A DNA stretch of 64,000 nucleotides, from positions 310,001 through 374,000 of the forward strand of contig CATOSP010000004.1 of NCBI GenBank assembly GCA_951812625.1, written 5' to 3'. Shown in pieces: positions 24,155-33,398 of the stretch. Positions within the stretch are counted from its first letter, which is position 1; each line of letters opens with the position of its first letter. This DNA comes from an uncultured Dehalococcoidia bacterium. Its GTDB lineage: Bacteria > Chloroflexota > Dehalococcoidia > Lucifugimonadales > UBA3495. Under the pieces are notes generated by a model that did not search any database, was not told the DNA's origin, and was given only the letters and a program-made list of their open reading frames with translations. The position numbers and the translations under genes are program-made.

Positions 24155-25540
24155 TTGGCCTATCTGTCGGAAATTGAACTGGAATTGCCGGGGATGCCCC
24201 AACGGGTAAGTCCGCTGGCGTGGTTGGCCAGCCAGACAAGGGAGGCATTGCCCGAGGGTTACACACCACTGCGGGTGGTGGTCTCCGAGTCCAGCCCGGA
24301 CGGGTGGAAGTGCGAGGTCACCCTGCTGCGGGGCAGCCCAGGTCCCACGAGCTTCAACCCGATGTCCATATTCGATTTCGAGACCAGGCGCGGCGACAAC
24401 ACGGGCAAGTTCAACGCGGCGCTGGTAGTGCCAACAGGAATCGGTGCAGCCATCGGGGGACACGCGGGCGACGCGACGCCGGTGGCCCAGCTACTGGGCC
24501 AGATTTGCGACACCCTGATCACCCATCCCAACGTGGTGAACGCCTCGGACATCAATGAGATGCCCGCCAACGCGCTGTATGTCGAGGGCAGTGTCCTCTG
24601 CCGGTTGCTTATGGGAACCGTCGCCATGCAACCGGTGCGGGCCAACCGGGTCCTTGTGATCATAGACTCCCACCCCGACGATATTTTCACCGGGCTTGCC
24701 GTCAACGCCGTAAACGCTGCCCGCTCCTCCTACGGGCTGGATTGCCGCAGAATTGTCAAGCTGGAGCCGCGGCTGGTGATGCGATCCGAATATACCGGGT
24801 CGGCCAGGGCGTCGGGGCACGTGGAGAACCTGGATGGCCTGTTCGATGTGCTGGACCGTTACCAAGATGACTACGACGCCGTGGCGCTGTCCTCCGTGAT
24901 TTCGGTGCCATTCCATTACCACGGAGACTACTTCGGCAGCGGCGGAGCGATGGTCAACCCATGGGGCGGGGTTGAGTCGATGCTGACCCATGCGATCTCG
25001 ACCATCTACGATGTGCCCTCCGCCCATTCACCCATGCTGGAGTCCCAGGAAGTGCTGGATATGGACACGGGGGTCGTGGACCCGCGCATGGCAGCCGAGG
25101 CAGTGTCCATCTCCTTCCTCCAGTCGGTGCTCAAGGGCCTGCAACGCAGCCCCCGGATAGTTTCCCGCCGAGAATTGAAATTTGAGGCCCACAACGTCCC
25201 CAACACGCTGTCCGTGGGGGATATTTCCTGCCTGGTGATACCCGACGGCTGCTTGGGATTGCCCACCCTGGCCGCGCTGGACCAGGGCATCCCAGTCATT
25301 GCGGTGAGGGAGAACACCAACCTGATGAAGAACGACCTGGAGGCGCTTCCCTGGCGTCACGGTCAGTTCTTCCGGGTGGAAAATTACTGGGAGGCAGCCG
25401 GGGTGATGACGGCGCTGAAGGCGGGGATCGCTCCCGCTTCGGTGCGGCGCCCACTGCCGCAGGTGGCGGTGGAGACTGTAACCCCACCGCGGAGAGAAGC
25501 TGCGAGTTACGGTGGCACGGGCCACGCGGACTCCGATTGA
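24155..25540 (+). CDS. DUF3326 family protein
   Basis: 461 residues from a TTG with GGAGGG about seven bases upstream. The family signature is clear: ALVVPTGIGAAIGGHAGDA, CDTLITHPNVVNASDIN, and later LVIPDGCLGLPTLAALDQG and PVIAVRENTNLM. DUF3326 proteins are found in cyanobacteria, plants and scattered bacteria; the biochemical role is not established. The many conserved Asn/Asp/Gly loops suggest a nucleotide-sugar or nucleotide-binding fold. It opens a plus-strand run that leads into a decarboxylase, a triad protein and a SecA paralog. Confidence 0.85.
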   Translation: MAYLSEIELELPGMPQRVSPLAWLASQTREALPEGYTPLRVVVSESSPDGWKCEVTLLRGSPGPTSFNPMSIFDFETRRGDNTGKFNAALVVPTGIGAAIGGHAGDATPVAQLLGQICDTLITHPNVVNASDINEMPANALYVEGSVLCRLLMGTVAMQPVRANRVLVIIDSHPDDIFTGLAVNAVNAARSSYGLDCRRIVKLEPRLVMRSEYTGSARASGHVENLDGLFDVLDRYQDDYDAVALSSVISVPFHYHGDYFGSGGAMVNPWGGVESMLTHAISTIYDVPSAHSPMLESQEVLDMDTGVVDPRMAAEAVSISFLQSVLKGLQRSPRIVSRRELKFEAHNVPNTLSVGDISCLVIPDGCLGLPTLAALDQGIPVIAVRENTNLMKNDLEALPWRHGQFFRVENYWEAAGVMTALKAGIAPASVRRPLPQVAVETVTPPRREAASYGGTGHADSD

Positions 25541-25567
25541 CCCCTCCATAATTTCCAAGGGCGCCTA

Positions 25568-25576
25568 TGCTAGAAT
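25568..25576 (+). promoter_or_regulatory. Extended -10 promoter before the decarboxylase gene
   Basis: TGC-TAGAAT (TG at 25568-25569, TAGAAT 25571-25576) is a good extended -10 element; the -35 region is weak. It would give a leader of about 55-60 bases. Confidence 0.4.
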
Positions 25577-25639
25577 GAAGTTACCCTGTAGGCATAGACA
25601 TTCCGGTGGGATTCCAGGCGTACCCACGCATCAGGCCTC

Positions 25640-26893
25640 ATGAGCATAGCCCCCCAAAATTCGATGTACGAAGCCTCGGTTGATTTGCAGTCGAAGAACG
25701 GGCTTGCGACTGGGCCCGACACCCTTGCGCCGGTGTGGGCCTGCGAGATCGACACCCCTGCCTTTGTCTACGACGAGGGGATCATCCACCAACTGCTGGA
25801 CTGTGCGACGGACTGCCGGGAACGGGCCGGGCTCAAGCTGCTCTTCGCCGTCAAGTCCTTCTGCTTCGCGGATGCGCTGGAGGTCATGGCCCCGAGGGTT
25901 GACGGATTCGCGGTCAGTTCCCTGTTCGAGGCCAGGCTTGCCCGCGCCGTGGCCGGGAAGGATGGGATAGTCAGCATCACCACGCCGGGCCTCCGCCCGC
26001 AGGACGCGGGGGAGATCGGATTGCTCTGCGATTCCATTTCCTTCAACTCCCTGAACCAATGGGACATGCACCGGGAACGGATGAAGGGCACGACAAGCTG
26101 CGGCCTGCGGGTAAACCCGCAGATGCCTTTCGCCGACGACCTCAGGTACGACCCTTGCCGCCCCAACTCCAAGCTGGGCGCTCCTTTGGACGTGCTGACG
26201 GCAGAGTTCCAGCGCAGTCCGGGACGGTTTGCCGGTCTGGAGGGAATTCTGTTCCACTCCAACTGCGACTCGACGGACTTCGCGGAGCTTGAAGCCACGG
26301 TAGCGAAGCTGGATGACCAGGCCTCAGAAATTCTGGATCGAGTCGCGTGGGTCAACCTGGGCGGCGGCTACCTGTTTGACGATAGCGACACATCGGATGC
26401 CCTGTGTCACGCAGTAGCGTACCTGAAGTCCCGCTATAACGTTGATGTATTTTTCGAGCCAGGGTCGGGACTGGTGCGGGATGCGGGCTACATTGTGTCG
26501 ACAGTGCTGGACCTGTTCGAAAGCGGCGGGCGTGCCGTGGCGGTGCTGGACACATCGGTGAACCACCTTCCAGAGGTCTTTGAGTACGGCTACCAACCCG
26601 ATGTGAAGGGCCACGACGACGATGCGCCCCACGAGTATATTCTGGCCGGTTGCACCTGCCTGGCCGGAGACCTGTTCGGGGAGTACCGCTTTCACCGAGA
26701 GATTGACGTGGGGGACAGGGTGGTGTTCGAGAGCGTTGGGTCATATTCGCTGGTCAAGGCACACATGTTCAACGGCGTGGCCCTGCCCTCAGTGTACTCC
26801 CTGAACTCCACGGGGCAGTTGGCTCTGAAGAACGCCCCCAACTTCGAGGAGTTCGCGGCCCGGTGGGGAATGGTGACCGGCGCGCCGGCGTGA
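25640..26893 (+). CDS. Carboxynorspermidine decarboxylase-like PLP enzyme
   Basis: 417-residue fold-type III PLP decarboxylase. LLFAVKSF holds the PLP Lys (Lys72), EGILFHSNCD has the His (206), WVNLGGGY (238-244) and FFEPGSG (271-277) bind the phosphate, and GCTCLAGD (338-344) carries the catalytic Cys with the C-L-A-G-D context of carboxynorspermidine decarboxylase rather than diaminopimelate or ornithine decarboxylase. It should make a polyamine such as spermidine from a carboxy precursor, but the partner dehydrogenase is not in the window. Weak ribosome site; possible promoter at 25568. Confidence 0.82.
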   Translation: MSIAPQNSMYEASVDLQSKNGLATGPDTLAPVWACEIDTPAFVYDEGIIHQLLDCATDCRERAGLKLLFAVKSFCFADALEVMAPRVDGFAVSSLFEARLARAVAGKDGIVSITTPGLRPQDAGEIGLLCDSISFNSLNQWDMHRERMKGTTSCGLRVNPQMPFADDLRYDPCRPNSKLGAPLDVLTAEFQRSPGRFAGLEGILFHSNCDSTDFAELEATVAKLDDQASEILDRVAWVNLGGGYLFDDSDTSDALCHAVAYLKSRYNVDVFFEPGSGLVRDAGYIVSTVLDLFESGGRAVAVLDTSVNHLPEVFEYGYQPDVKGHDDDAPHEYILAGCTCLAGDLFGEYRFHREIDVGDRVVFESVGSYSLVKAHMFNGVALPSVYSLNSTGQLALKNAPNFEEFAARWGMVTGAPA

Positions 26894-26915
26894 CGAGGCT
26901 ACCGAGGCAGGGGCG

Positions 26916-28340
26916 ATGAGCGGACCGGCGGCACACATACTCCAATTGACGGACTCGGTTACGGGTCGGCAGGCCGCGCTGCGCATGTTCCCGAACCACG
27001 ACGACATGACCCTAGGCGCGCTGGTGGACAGGTACCTGAAACACGCGCCCCTGGACCAACTTCGCCGGGAATCGCGGATTGCCGAACCGTCTGCCGATAG
27101 CCTGTATGCCATACAAGACCTGGTCTATGGCAGTTCCAATGGCGGCCGACTAGAGGACATGTTCGCCGGTACCATCTTCAGGGATGAATGCCGGATAAAT
27201 TCCCCAATCCTCGAGTTGAACGAAGTCCCGGAAACACGGACTGCGGTGGCGGCGGGACAGGAAATCTCCCTGATCGACATCGCCATCGACCGGCTCGATG
27301 TGGACTACGCACGCAACTGGACGGGGTTTCACGCCCGCAAGTGGCAGCGCGACCCCGGGAAGTACGTGAGTTTCGTGGAGTCGGTCCTTGAAGAAACCCA
27401 CGGCGTTTTAGAGGCGCGAGAGTTGTTGGGGCTGGACTCCAGGGAAGGGAAGCTGAAATTTCTTAGAACTCTGGCCAGGGCTGTCTGGAACAGCCAGTTT
27501 GAGAACTACTCACGGTTTACTGGCAGGAAGCTGGTGTACAAGTCGGGCGATGAGACCATAGACAACATCATGGAAGGCGCGGGAGCAATCTGCTCCGAGA
27601 AGGTGCAGGCGCTCAAGTTTCTGACAGACCATTATGGGTTTAAGTCGGAGTACATCATCGCGGGACAGGACGCGGTCGGCCCGGCACCTGTGGAGAAGCT
27701 GCGGCAACTGCTCAAGACCTTCGATTTCCGTTTTTCCAAGCGGTACATGCGGTTCTGGCAACACACGGCACTGCTTTACCACGTGGAAGGGACGCGGGTG
27801 TTAGTGGACGCGACCAACGGAAATATCCCCTTCCTTTTCCTTGAGGGAGATGCAGGTGACCTCGTCCTGGGATGCGAGGAGAAGCAGCCTGTACCTGTGA
27901 AGATGGTGGAGTCCACGGAGCAGTTCTATTACCACCGGGTACCCCAGGACATCCCCGAAAACCTGTTCTTCGCCCTGGAAGGGTGGATACCCTACTCGGA
28001 CCTGATGCAGGTGTTCGACAACGAGCTTGGCCTGTACCTGTCGGCAGACTACTACGTAACGCCCGTCCCCTACCGGAACGAAGAACAGTACCGCCGCGAC
28101 CGGGGGCAGTTCCTAGATGTAGCCAACCGGGCGGGACTGGACTGCTCGGTTACCCGTTCCTGGACGCTGGACACCCCGCTGGGCCGGGAGTTTCAAGATG
28201 TGGAGCCGGAAGTGAGCAGCAGAATCATGGCCTCCAAGGAGCACTTGCTGGCACGGCTGGACGAGTGCGACGGTCCGGGACACCAGTCCGGGCTAGTGGT
28301 GATGAAACTGGGGAACCAGACGGCTGACTGCGGTCCATAG
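26916..28340 (+). CDS. Unknown protein with possible Cys-His-Asp triad
   Basis: 474 residues, soluble, 22 bases after the decarboxylase gene. I do not recognise the family. The middle looks transglutaminase- or arylamine acetyltransferase-like: GAGAICSEKVQALKFL (Cys226) on a helix, WQHTALLYHV (His283/His289) on a strand, and VLVDATNGNIPF (Asp298), the usual Cys-His-Asp order and spacing. The N-terminal 200 residues and the last 150 have no assignment. If the triad is real, the protein could form or break an amide with a polyamine; this is inference from motif order and neighbours. Confidence 0.65.
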   Translation: MSGPAAHILQLTDSVTGRQAALRMFPNHDDMTLGALVDRYLKHAPLDQLRRESRIAEPSADSLYAIQDLVYGSSNGGRLEDMFAGTIFRDECRINSPILELNEVPETRTAVAAGQEISLIDIAIDRLDVDYARNWTGFHARKWQRDPGKYVSFVESVLEETHGVLEARELLGLDSREGKLKFLRTLARAVWNSQFENYSRFTGRKLVYKSGDETIDNIMEGAGAICSEKVQALKFLTDHYGFKSEYIIAGQDAVGPAPVEKLRQLLKTFDFRFSKRYMRFWQHTALLYHVEGTRVLVDATNGNIPFLFLEGDAGDLVLGCEEKQPVPVKMVESTEQFYYHRVPQDIPENLFFALEGWIPYSDLMQVFDNELGLYLSADYYVTPVPYRNEEQYRRDRGQFLDVANRAGLDCSVTRSWTLDTPLGREFQDVEPEVSSRIMASKEHLLARLDECDGPGHQSGLVVMKLGNQTADCGP

Positions 28341-28462
28341 TTACGTGACTGCGAGGCCCCTTGCTTCAAGTTCCTAGCGAAAAAGTGCGACTTCCAGCGA
28401 GTGTCGCTGGCGGGTGGTTTGCTACAGCCCATCGGACAGAATTCCCGAAGGCTGCAGCGACG

Positions 28463-31400
28463 ATGGACTTTCGTGCCTTCCTCGACAGGGTGCGAGGGTA
28501 TGACTTCACCGGACATTCGGACGTGGAGTTAAAGGATGCTCTACATCGCCTGGACACAAGTTCAAGAGTTGCTGAGTTAGCGCCGCTAGTCTTCGCCGTG
28601 GTAGCTGAGGCCATTGACCGGCGGCTGGGAGTGTGGCGGGTATTCGAGGATTCTTCGGATGTGACCGGCAGACCGGATACCGTGGCTGCGCTGCGCGGCT
28701 GTGATGCCATAAGCGGCGCGGCGGCCCGCGTCCGCGAGGAGCGAAAGTTCCGGCGGGTGGCCGACATCCATCTCCCAGCGGAGTTCTACCAAACCGCCCG
28801 TGGTAGTGGCGTTGACGGGGGCAGGTTCCGCGTCACCGAGGAGCAGCTTCTGACAGGGTTTCACCTGTCCCAGGGGCGGGTGGTCCAGATGAATGCCGGG
28901 GAGGGCAAGACGGTGGCTGCGGCCTTTCCGGCAGTTCTGCAAGCACTGTCGGGTCGCCCGGTCCACGTGATAACCGCCAATGACTACCTGGCAGACCGGG
29001 ACGCTTCACTGCTGGCCCCGGTGTACGAGTCGCTGGGGTTGAGCGTGGGATCTGTCCTCACGCACATGGAAGACGATGAGCGGCGGCTGGTATACCGGAA
29101 GCAAGTAGTCTACGGGACGATGCGGGAGTTCGGGTTCGACTATCTCCGCGACAATCTGAAGCTGACCGCGACAGAAAGGGTCCAAGGGCCGCTGGACGTG
29201 GTCATCATCGACGAAGTTGACCACGCGCTGATTGACGACGCGTTCACTCCGATGATTATCTCCGGCCAACCGATGGGTGTTGGCCTTCCCCTAGGCCGGG
29301 TCAGGACAGCGGTTGCCGAGCTTATGGAGGCGCAGCGGGGCATCGCCGATGAGCTGGCAGTACGCGCCTCGCGGCCCGGAATCGAGGACAGGGAACGCGT
29401 GGCGCTTCTGGCACGGCTGATGCTGGCGCAACCGGGGCATCCCGTGCTGCCGCTGATGCAGCCCGCCGGGTCCCGGCTGGCGAGACGGGTTCGAGCGCTG
29501 GCCATGCAGGAGCTTGCCGGCTTGACCGACGGGCTGTTGTACTCCGTCGATGTCGAGGGCCGATACGCGACGTTGACCGATTCGGGATGGGAGTTCGTCG
29601 AGGAACGCCTTGAGTCCTTCGGACATCAGGACACGCCTGAGGAACGCACATCGCATCGGACGGCCCGACGATACGCGTTGGGCAACTGCGTTTACCAGAT
29701 GCTACGCGCTTTTCTGCTGCTAAAGCGCGACGTGGACTACGTGGTGGACGACGACAGCATTGTGCTGATTGACCAGCACACGGGACGTCCCAAGGACGGG
29801 TCCATCTACCAGTTCAACCTACAGTCAGCCCTGGAGGCCAAAGAAGGGGTTACTCCCCGGCCCGAGTGCGAGACCCTGGGGCAGATTTCGGTCGCGGGGT
29901 TCATGGGCCTGTACGAGCATACCAGCGGGATGACCGGGACCGCTGCCGTGTCTGCGCACGAGTTCGAGCGGAAGTACGGTATGGACGTGGCGGTCGTGCC
30001 TCCGAGCAACCCCATGATGAGGGTGGACACGGGTCCCAGGGTGTTCCTGACGAAGGAGGACAAACTCGGCGCGCTGGTGGATGAGGTGGTGTCACGACAC
30101 CAAACCGGGCAACCGGTACTGGTAGGGACCGGCTCAGTAGAGCAGTCGGAGGAATTGAGCCGTAGGCTGTCGGAACGAGGAGTGACCCACAATCTGCTCA
30201 ACGCGGTGACCACCGACATTGAGGCGCAGACCGTCAAGGACGCGGGCCGCTTCGGCGCCGTGACGGTGGCGACCAACATGGCGGGCAGGGGAACGGACAT
30301 CCTGCTGGGGCCGGGGCTTAACATCGAGATAGCGGGCCGGTGCGTAGAACAGGTACATGCGATGCTTGACGACAACTGTTCCTCAGTCGTCGTCTCATGC
30401 CATTCCCTGGAGCAGGCCGACGTTTTGAGAAGACAACTTGGCCGGGCGGCAGGGCTCAGGGCCACCTGGTCGGACGCCAGGGTCGCGGTTACCTCTGAAA
30501 ACAGCTCCAGTGGAAGGCATCCGGGACACATGCGCCCCTGCGCGGAGGAGGGCAGGATCCAGTTTTCGTTGGGGCTGTGCGTCATCGGAGCGGATATGCA
30601 CGAGTCCACCAGGGTGCATCTGCAAATGAACGGGAGGAGCGGGAGACAGGGGGATTTCGGGGAGACTCTGTCGTTCCTGTCGCTGGAGGACCGGCTGATA
30701 AGCGCCAAAGCCTGGGAGATGCTGGGACTGTCGGACTGCCGCCAAGTGGATTCGGCGGCGCGGGGGTACTTTTCCGGGGGTGCTGTCACGGGGCTGGTGG
30801 TCAGTCTGCGGCGTGATGCCGAGCGGGAAGGGGAAACCCAGAGGGGTCTGATACAGGACTACCTCGCGGTGTTGGACCTGCACACGTCGCGGTATTACCG
30901 CCGCCGCCGTGAAGTTATGGGACTTCCGTCCATGGTCGGTATGGTACGGGATTCGGCGTCTCGCGCCGTTGCGGGCCTGGTATCCAGGTACTTCGACGGG
31001 ATAACCCATGACGAGTACCGGGAGTCGTTTGGGCAGATGTCGGAGGAAGTCCTGCGGGACTATGGGGTGGACTGTTCCTCGCTGTACGGATGCGGACTGG
31101 ATGTTCTTGCCGATGAGCTGGGCGGACTGATCGCTGACAGGTTCGACGCGCTGGCGGAGCGTGCAGGAACAGCGGTGTTCTCGGACACGGCCCGTCTGTT
31201 GCATCTCCAGACCTACGACGAAGCATGGCGGGGCCACCTGGCGCGGCTGCGGGATATGCTCTCCACCCATGTTCTCAACTCGCGCAACCACAAGTCGGCG
31301 GTGGCGGCGTATGTGCGGGCGTGCGGCCAGGCCTGGGATGAGTTCCGGGACAATGCGGATGTGGAGTTCCTGTCCCGGCTAGCGAATTTCCCATTCTCCG

Positions 31401-31525
31401 AGGCTGGCGCGGATGCAGACCATCCAAAGCCGGTGAGTGAGCAGGTAGAGATGTTGATGGCGTCGATTCCGGCCCTGGTGGAAGTACCAACTCCGTTGGC
31501 CGGACCCGCGCACAGGAGGGACTAA
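28463..31525 (+). CDS. SecA paralog with an insertion in motor domain 2
   Basis: 1020 residues from ATG 28463 (the frame is open to a TTG at 28361; the extra 34 residues are not SecA-like). SecA ATPase motifs are intact: GEGKT at 146-150, DEVDHALID at 250-258, LKRDVDYVV, TGMTGTAA (SGMTGTA), NMAGRGTD at 605-612 and GRSGRQGD at 724-731. Between NMAGRGTD and VIGADMHES lies about 80 residues absent from normal SecA. The C-terminal Cys/His zinc tail is missing. This looks like a second, specialised translocation ATPase of SecA2 type. It ends two bases before a lipoprotein gene, a probable substrate or partner. Confidence 0.88.
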   Translation: MDFRAFLDRVRGYDFTGHSDVELKDALHRLDTSSRVAELAPLVFAVVAEAIDRRLGVWRVFEDSSDVTGRPDTVAALRGCDAISGAAARVREERKFRRVADIHLPAEFYQTARGSGVDGGRFRVTEEQLLTGFHLSQGRVVQMNAGEGKTVAAAFPAVLQALSGRPVHVITANDYLADRDASLLAPVYESLGLSVGSVLTHMEDDERRLVYRKQVVYGTMREFGFDYLRDNLKLTATERVQGPLDVVIIDEVDHALIDDAFTPMIISGQPMGVGLPLGRVRTAVAELMEAQRGIADELAVRASRPGIEDRERVALLARLMLAQPGHPVLPLMQPAGSRLARRVRALAMQELAGLTDGLLYSVDVEGRYATLTDSGWEFVEERLESFGHQDTPEERTSHRTARRYALGNCVYQMLRAFLLLKRDVDYVVDDDSIVLIDQHTGRPKDGSIYQFNLQSALEAKEGVTPRPECETLGQISVAGFMGLYEHTSGMTGTAAVSAHEFERKYGMDVAVVPPSNPMMRVDTGPRVFLTKEDKLGALVDEVVSRHQTGQPVLVGTGSVEQSEELSRRLSERGVTHNLLNAVTTDIEAQTVKDAGRFGAVTVATNMAGRGTDILLGPGLNIEIAGRCVEQVHAMLDDNCSSVVVSCHSLEQADVLRRQLGRAAGLRATWSDARVAVTSENSSSGRHPGHMRPCAEEGRIQFSLGLCVIGADMHESTRVHLQMNGRSGRQGDFGETLSFLSLEDRLISAKAWEMLGLSDCRQVDSAARGYFSGGAVTGLVVSLRRDAEREGETQRGLIQDYLAVLDLHTSRYYRRRREVMGLPSMVGMVRDSASRAVAGLVSRYFDGITHDEYRESFGQMSEEVLRDYGVDCSSLYGCGLDVLADELGGLIADRFDALAERAGTAVFSDTARLLHLQTYDEAWRGHLARLRDMLSTHVLNSRNHKSAVAAYVRACGQAWDEFRDNADVEFLSRLANFPFSEAGADADHPKPVSEQVEMLMASIPALVEVPTPLAGPAHRRD

Positions 31526-31527
31526 GC

Positions 31528-32322
31528 ATGTTCGGAAAACAGGTCAGGTTGGGCACGGCACTGTCCCTCGGCGGAATCGTGGCGGCGTCCCCGCTGATTG
31601 CCGCGTGCGGCGGAGGGCAGTCCTATGAGGACTGGGCCGCCACCGACGGGGCGGCGGGCCGGATCAACCTGGACGACGTGCAGGAAGCGTTCAAGGAGGC
31701 CAAGAGCGCGACTGACTTTGAGCGCCGGGTCAACGAGATTTACGAGGGCGACGGACTGGTGCTGATCCGGGCCAAGCAGGACGGTTCAGCGTTGACCCTG
31801 GAGGGATGGGAGGACCTGAACAGCAGCGGCGAGATCGAGGACGGATCCGACGACCAGCTGTTCGAGATCGTCAAGGGAACCAACGACGAATACGACATGC
31901 GCGGTTACCACGCAAACAGCCACTACAACAGTCATTTCGGGGCCGGGGACTTCCTGTTCACCTACCTGCTGATCTCAGCGATGACGCCAAGGTTTGGTTA
32001 CTACTATTCCACTCCACCCAGCCGGGTTCCAAACATGCGCCGGGAGCGGACGTCGTACCGGCAGTCGTCGTCCTACACCCGGCAGGCGCAGCGCAACAGC
32101 AACTACAATACCAAGTACGCCGGCTCTCGCTACCAGCAGGCTAGCAGCAATACCAGCACCAACCGCCGCACCTACCAGTCCACACAGAGGAGCAGCGGCG
32201 GGTTCAAGAGCAGCAATACCATCTCGCGTTCCACGTCCAGGTCGTCATCCTTTGGGTCGTCCAGCAGGTCCGGAGGGTTTGGCGGCGGGGGCGCGATGCG
32301 ATTGAGAGGCCGAAACGGTTGA
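31528..32322 (+). CDS. Lipoprotein with Ser/Arg/Tyr-rich C-terminal half
   Basis: 264 residues with AGGAGGG eight bases before ATG. The signal peptide ends in LIAAC (Cys27). Residues 30-130 form a mixed acidic domain. A short hydrophobic patch follows (FLFTYLLISAM). The last 110 residues are low-complexity Ser/Arg/Tyr/Asn, ending in SGGFGGGG and a basic tail. The plan (lipobox, hydrophobic patch, Ser-rich tail with GGFG) recalls DUF1190 lipoproteins of E. coli (YgiB type), though direct homology cannot be shown here. It is two bases behind the SecA paralog and overlaps the next gene. Confidence 0.82.
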   Translation: MFGKQVRLGTALSLGGIVAASPLIAACGGGQSYEDWAATDGAAGRINLDDVQEAFKEAKSATDFERRVNEIYEGDGLVLIRAKQDGSALTLEGWEDLNSSGEIEDGSDDQLFEIVKGTNDEYDMRGYHANSHYNSHFGAGDFLFTYLLISAMTPRFGYYYSTPPSRVPNMRRERTSYRQSSSYTRQAQRNSNYNTKYAGSRYQQASSNTSTNRRTYQSTQRSSGGFKSSNTISRSTSRSSSFGSSSRSGGFGGGGAMRLRGRNG

Positions 32323-33398
32323 CCGGTCCGTTCCGGTTTTCGGCAACGCTGGCAGGGATGGCTGATGAAGACAGCCTGTGCATAGTCCTGCCTGCCGAGT
32401 TTGGCTGCGGCACGATCTTCCAACTGCTTGAGCGGGTTTTCCCTCCCGACGAGGAGCAACAGGGAGTTGTGGAATCCTGGTGCGACATCCGTTCCAACCC
32501 TGACCTGCCCGAGATATACGGTGTGTTCCTAGCCGCGTTTGAGGAATGGCGTCAGTGGAGATGTCACCTGCTGGTGTCGGAAACGGATGGCCAGAGCATA
32601 GACCTGGCATCGCAAGTCTCTGAGTGGATTGACTCGCCACAGGAGGATAGCGGACCAGCCCTGCCGTGTCTGAAGGTCTGCCTGGAGCAGCGGTATCACG
32701 CTGTTGATTACGGGGTGCGGTCGGACTTCTGGGGCAGCAAGGAAGAGCTGTTGGAGTGGCTACGATCTATGACTGTGCTGTATTTCCTGGACAAGCACGA
32801 GGCCGATCTGGATGCTCAACCTGCTGAAGGGGAAGAATCGGCACTTGCACCAACACTTGAATTGCTGCAGTGCGACGGGCTGATCGAGGAGTCGGAGGAC
32901 GGCGGAACCCTCGTGGTCTCGGAGGAAGGACGGAGGCTTATCGGGAGGCTGCTGGCCGAGACTGAGTCTTGCATCGACAGGTACGACCACTTCAAAGACA
33001 CCATGATTGACGTGGACGGGGAGAGGGTCGAGTTCGGGACAGGGAGGGGTATTGACCTGCGGGTGCAGGTGTTCGCGAAGGAAGGTCTGGACCCGGTGCG
33101 AACCGTGTTTCTCCTGCGCCTTTATGATGGTTCACTGGACGAACACCTGCCGGTGTGGACGGAGATTGCTTTTTCCTGCTCCGACGGCGGTGAGGGGTTC
33201 TTCGACTCGATACTGGAGCCGGTTGTGAACCGGTACGATGTGGGAGATGTGATGATCGGATGGGTAATCGAGCACGGATATGGCTACCTGGAGGAGCGGT
33301 GGGAAGAGGCGCGGGAACAGGAGGCACGGCGGGTGGTCAGGAGACGGGTACGGAAGGGGAGAACGCCTGGTCGAACAGGGGGGAGGCTGTATCCCTAA
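32319..33398 (+). CDS. Unknown acidic protein with Arg-rich tail
   Basis: 359 residues starting at TTG 32319, which overlaps the lipoprotein stop by four bases (TTGA); an in-frame ATG at 32358 is an alternative start. Soluble and acidic, with a stretch resembling a winged helix (LLQCDGLIEESEDGGTLVV, then EEGRRLIGRLL) around residues 185-215. The tail is strongly basic. I recognise no family. Its coupling to the lipoprotein suggests the same process. Its 3' end overlaps the convergent DUF350 gene by four bases. Confidence 0.7.
   Translation: MTGPFRFSATLAGMADEDSLCIVLPAEFGCGTIFQLLERVFPPDEEQQGVVESWCDIRSNPDLPEIYGVFLAAFEEWRQWRCHLLVSETDGQSIDLASQVSEWIDSPQEDSGPALPCLKVCLEQRYHAVDYGVRSDFWGSKEELLEWLRSMTVLYFLDKHEADLDAQPAEGEESALAPTLELLQCDGLIEESEDGGTLVVSEEGRRLIGRLLAETESCIDRYDHFKDTMIDVDGERVEFGTGRGIDLRVQVFAKEGLDPVRTVFLLRLYDGSLDEHLPVWTEIAFSCSDGGEGFFDSILEPVVNRYDVGDVMIGWVIEHGYGYLEERWEEAREQEARRVVRRRVRKGRTPGRTGGRLYP

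Noticed and set aside
29806..30789. Open frame of 327 codons on the minus strand
   Set aside because: Antisense to the SecA paralog; Ser/Pro/Leu-rich and without recognisable motifs.
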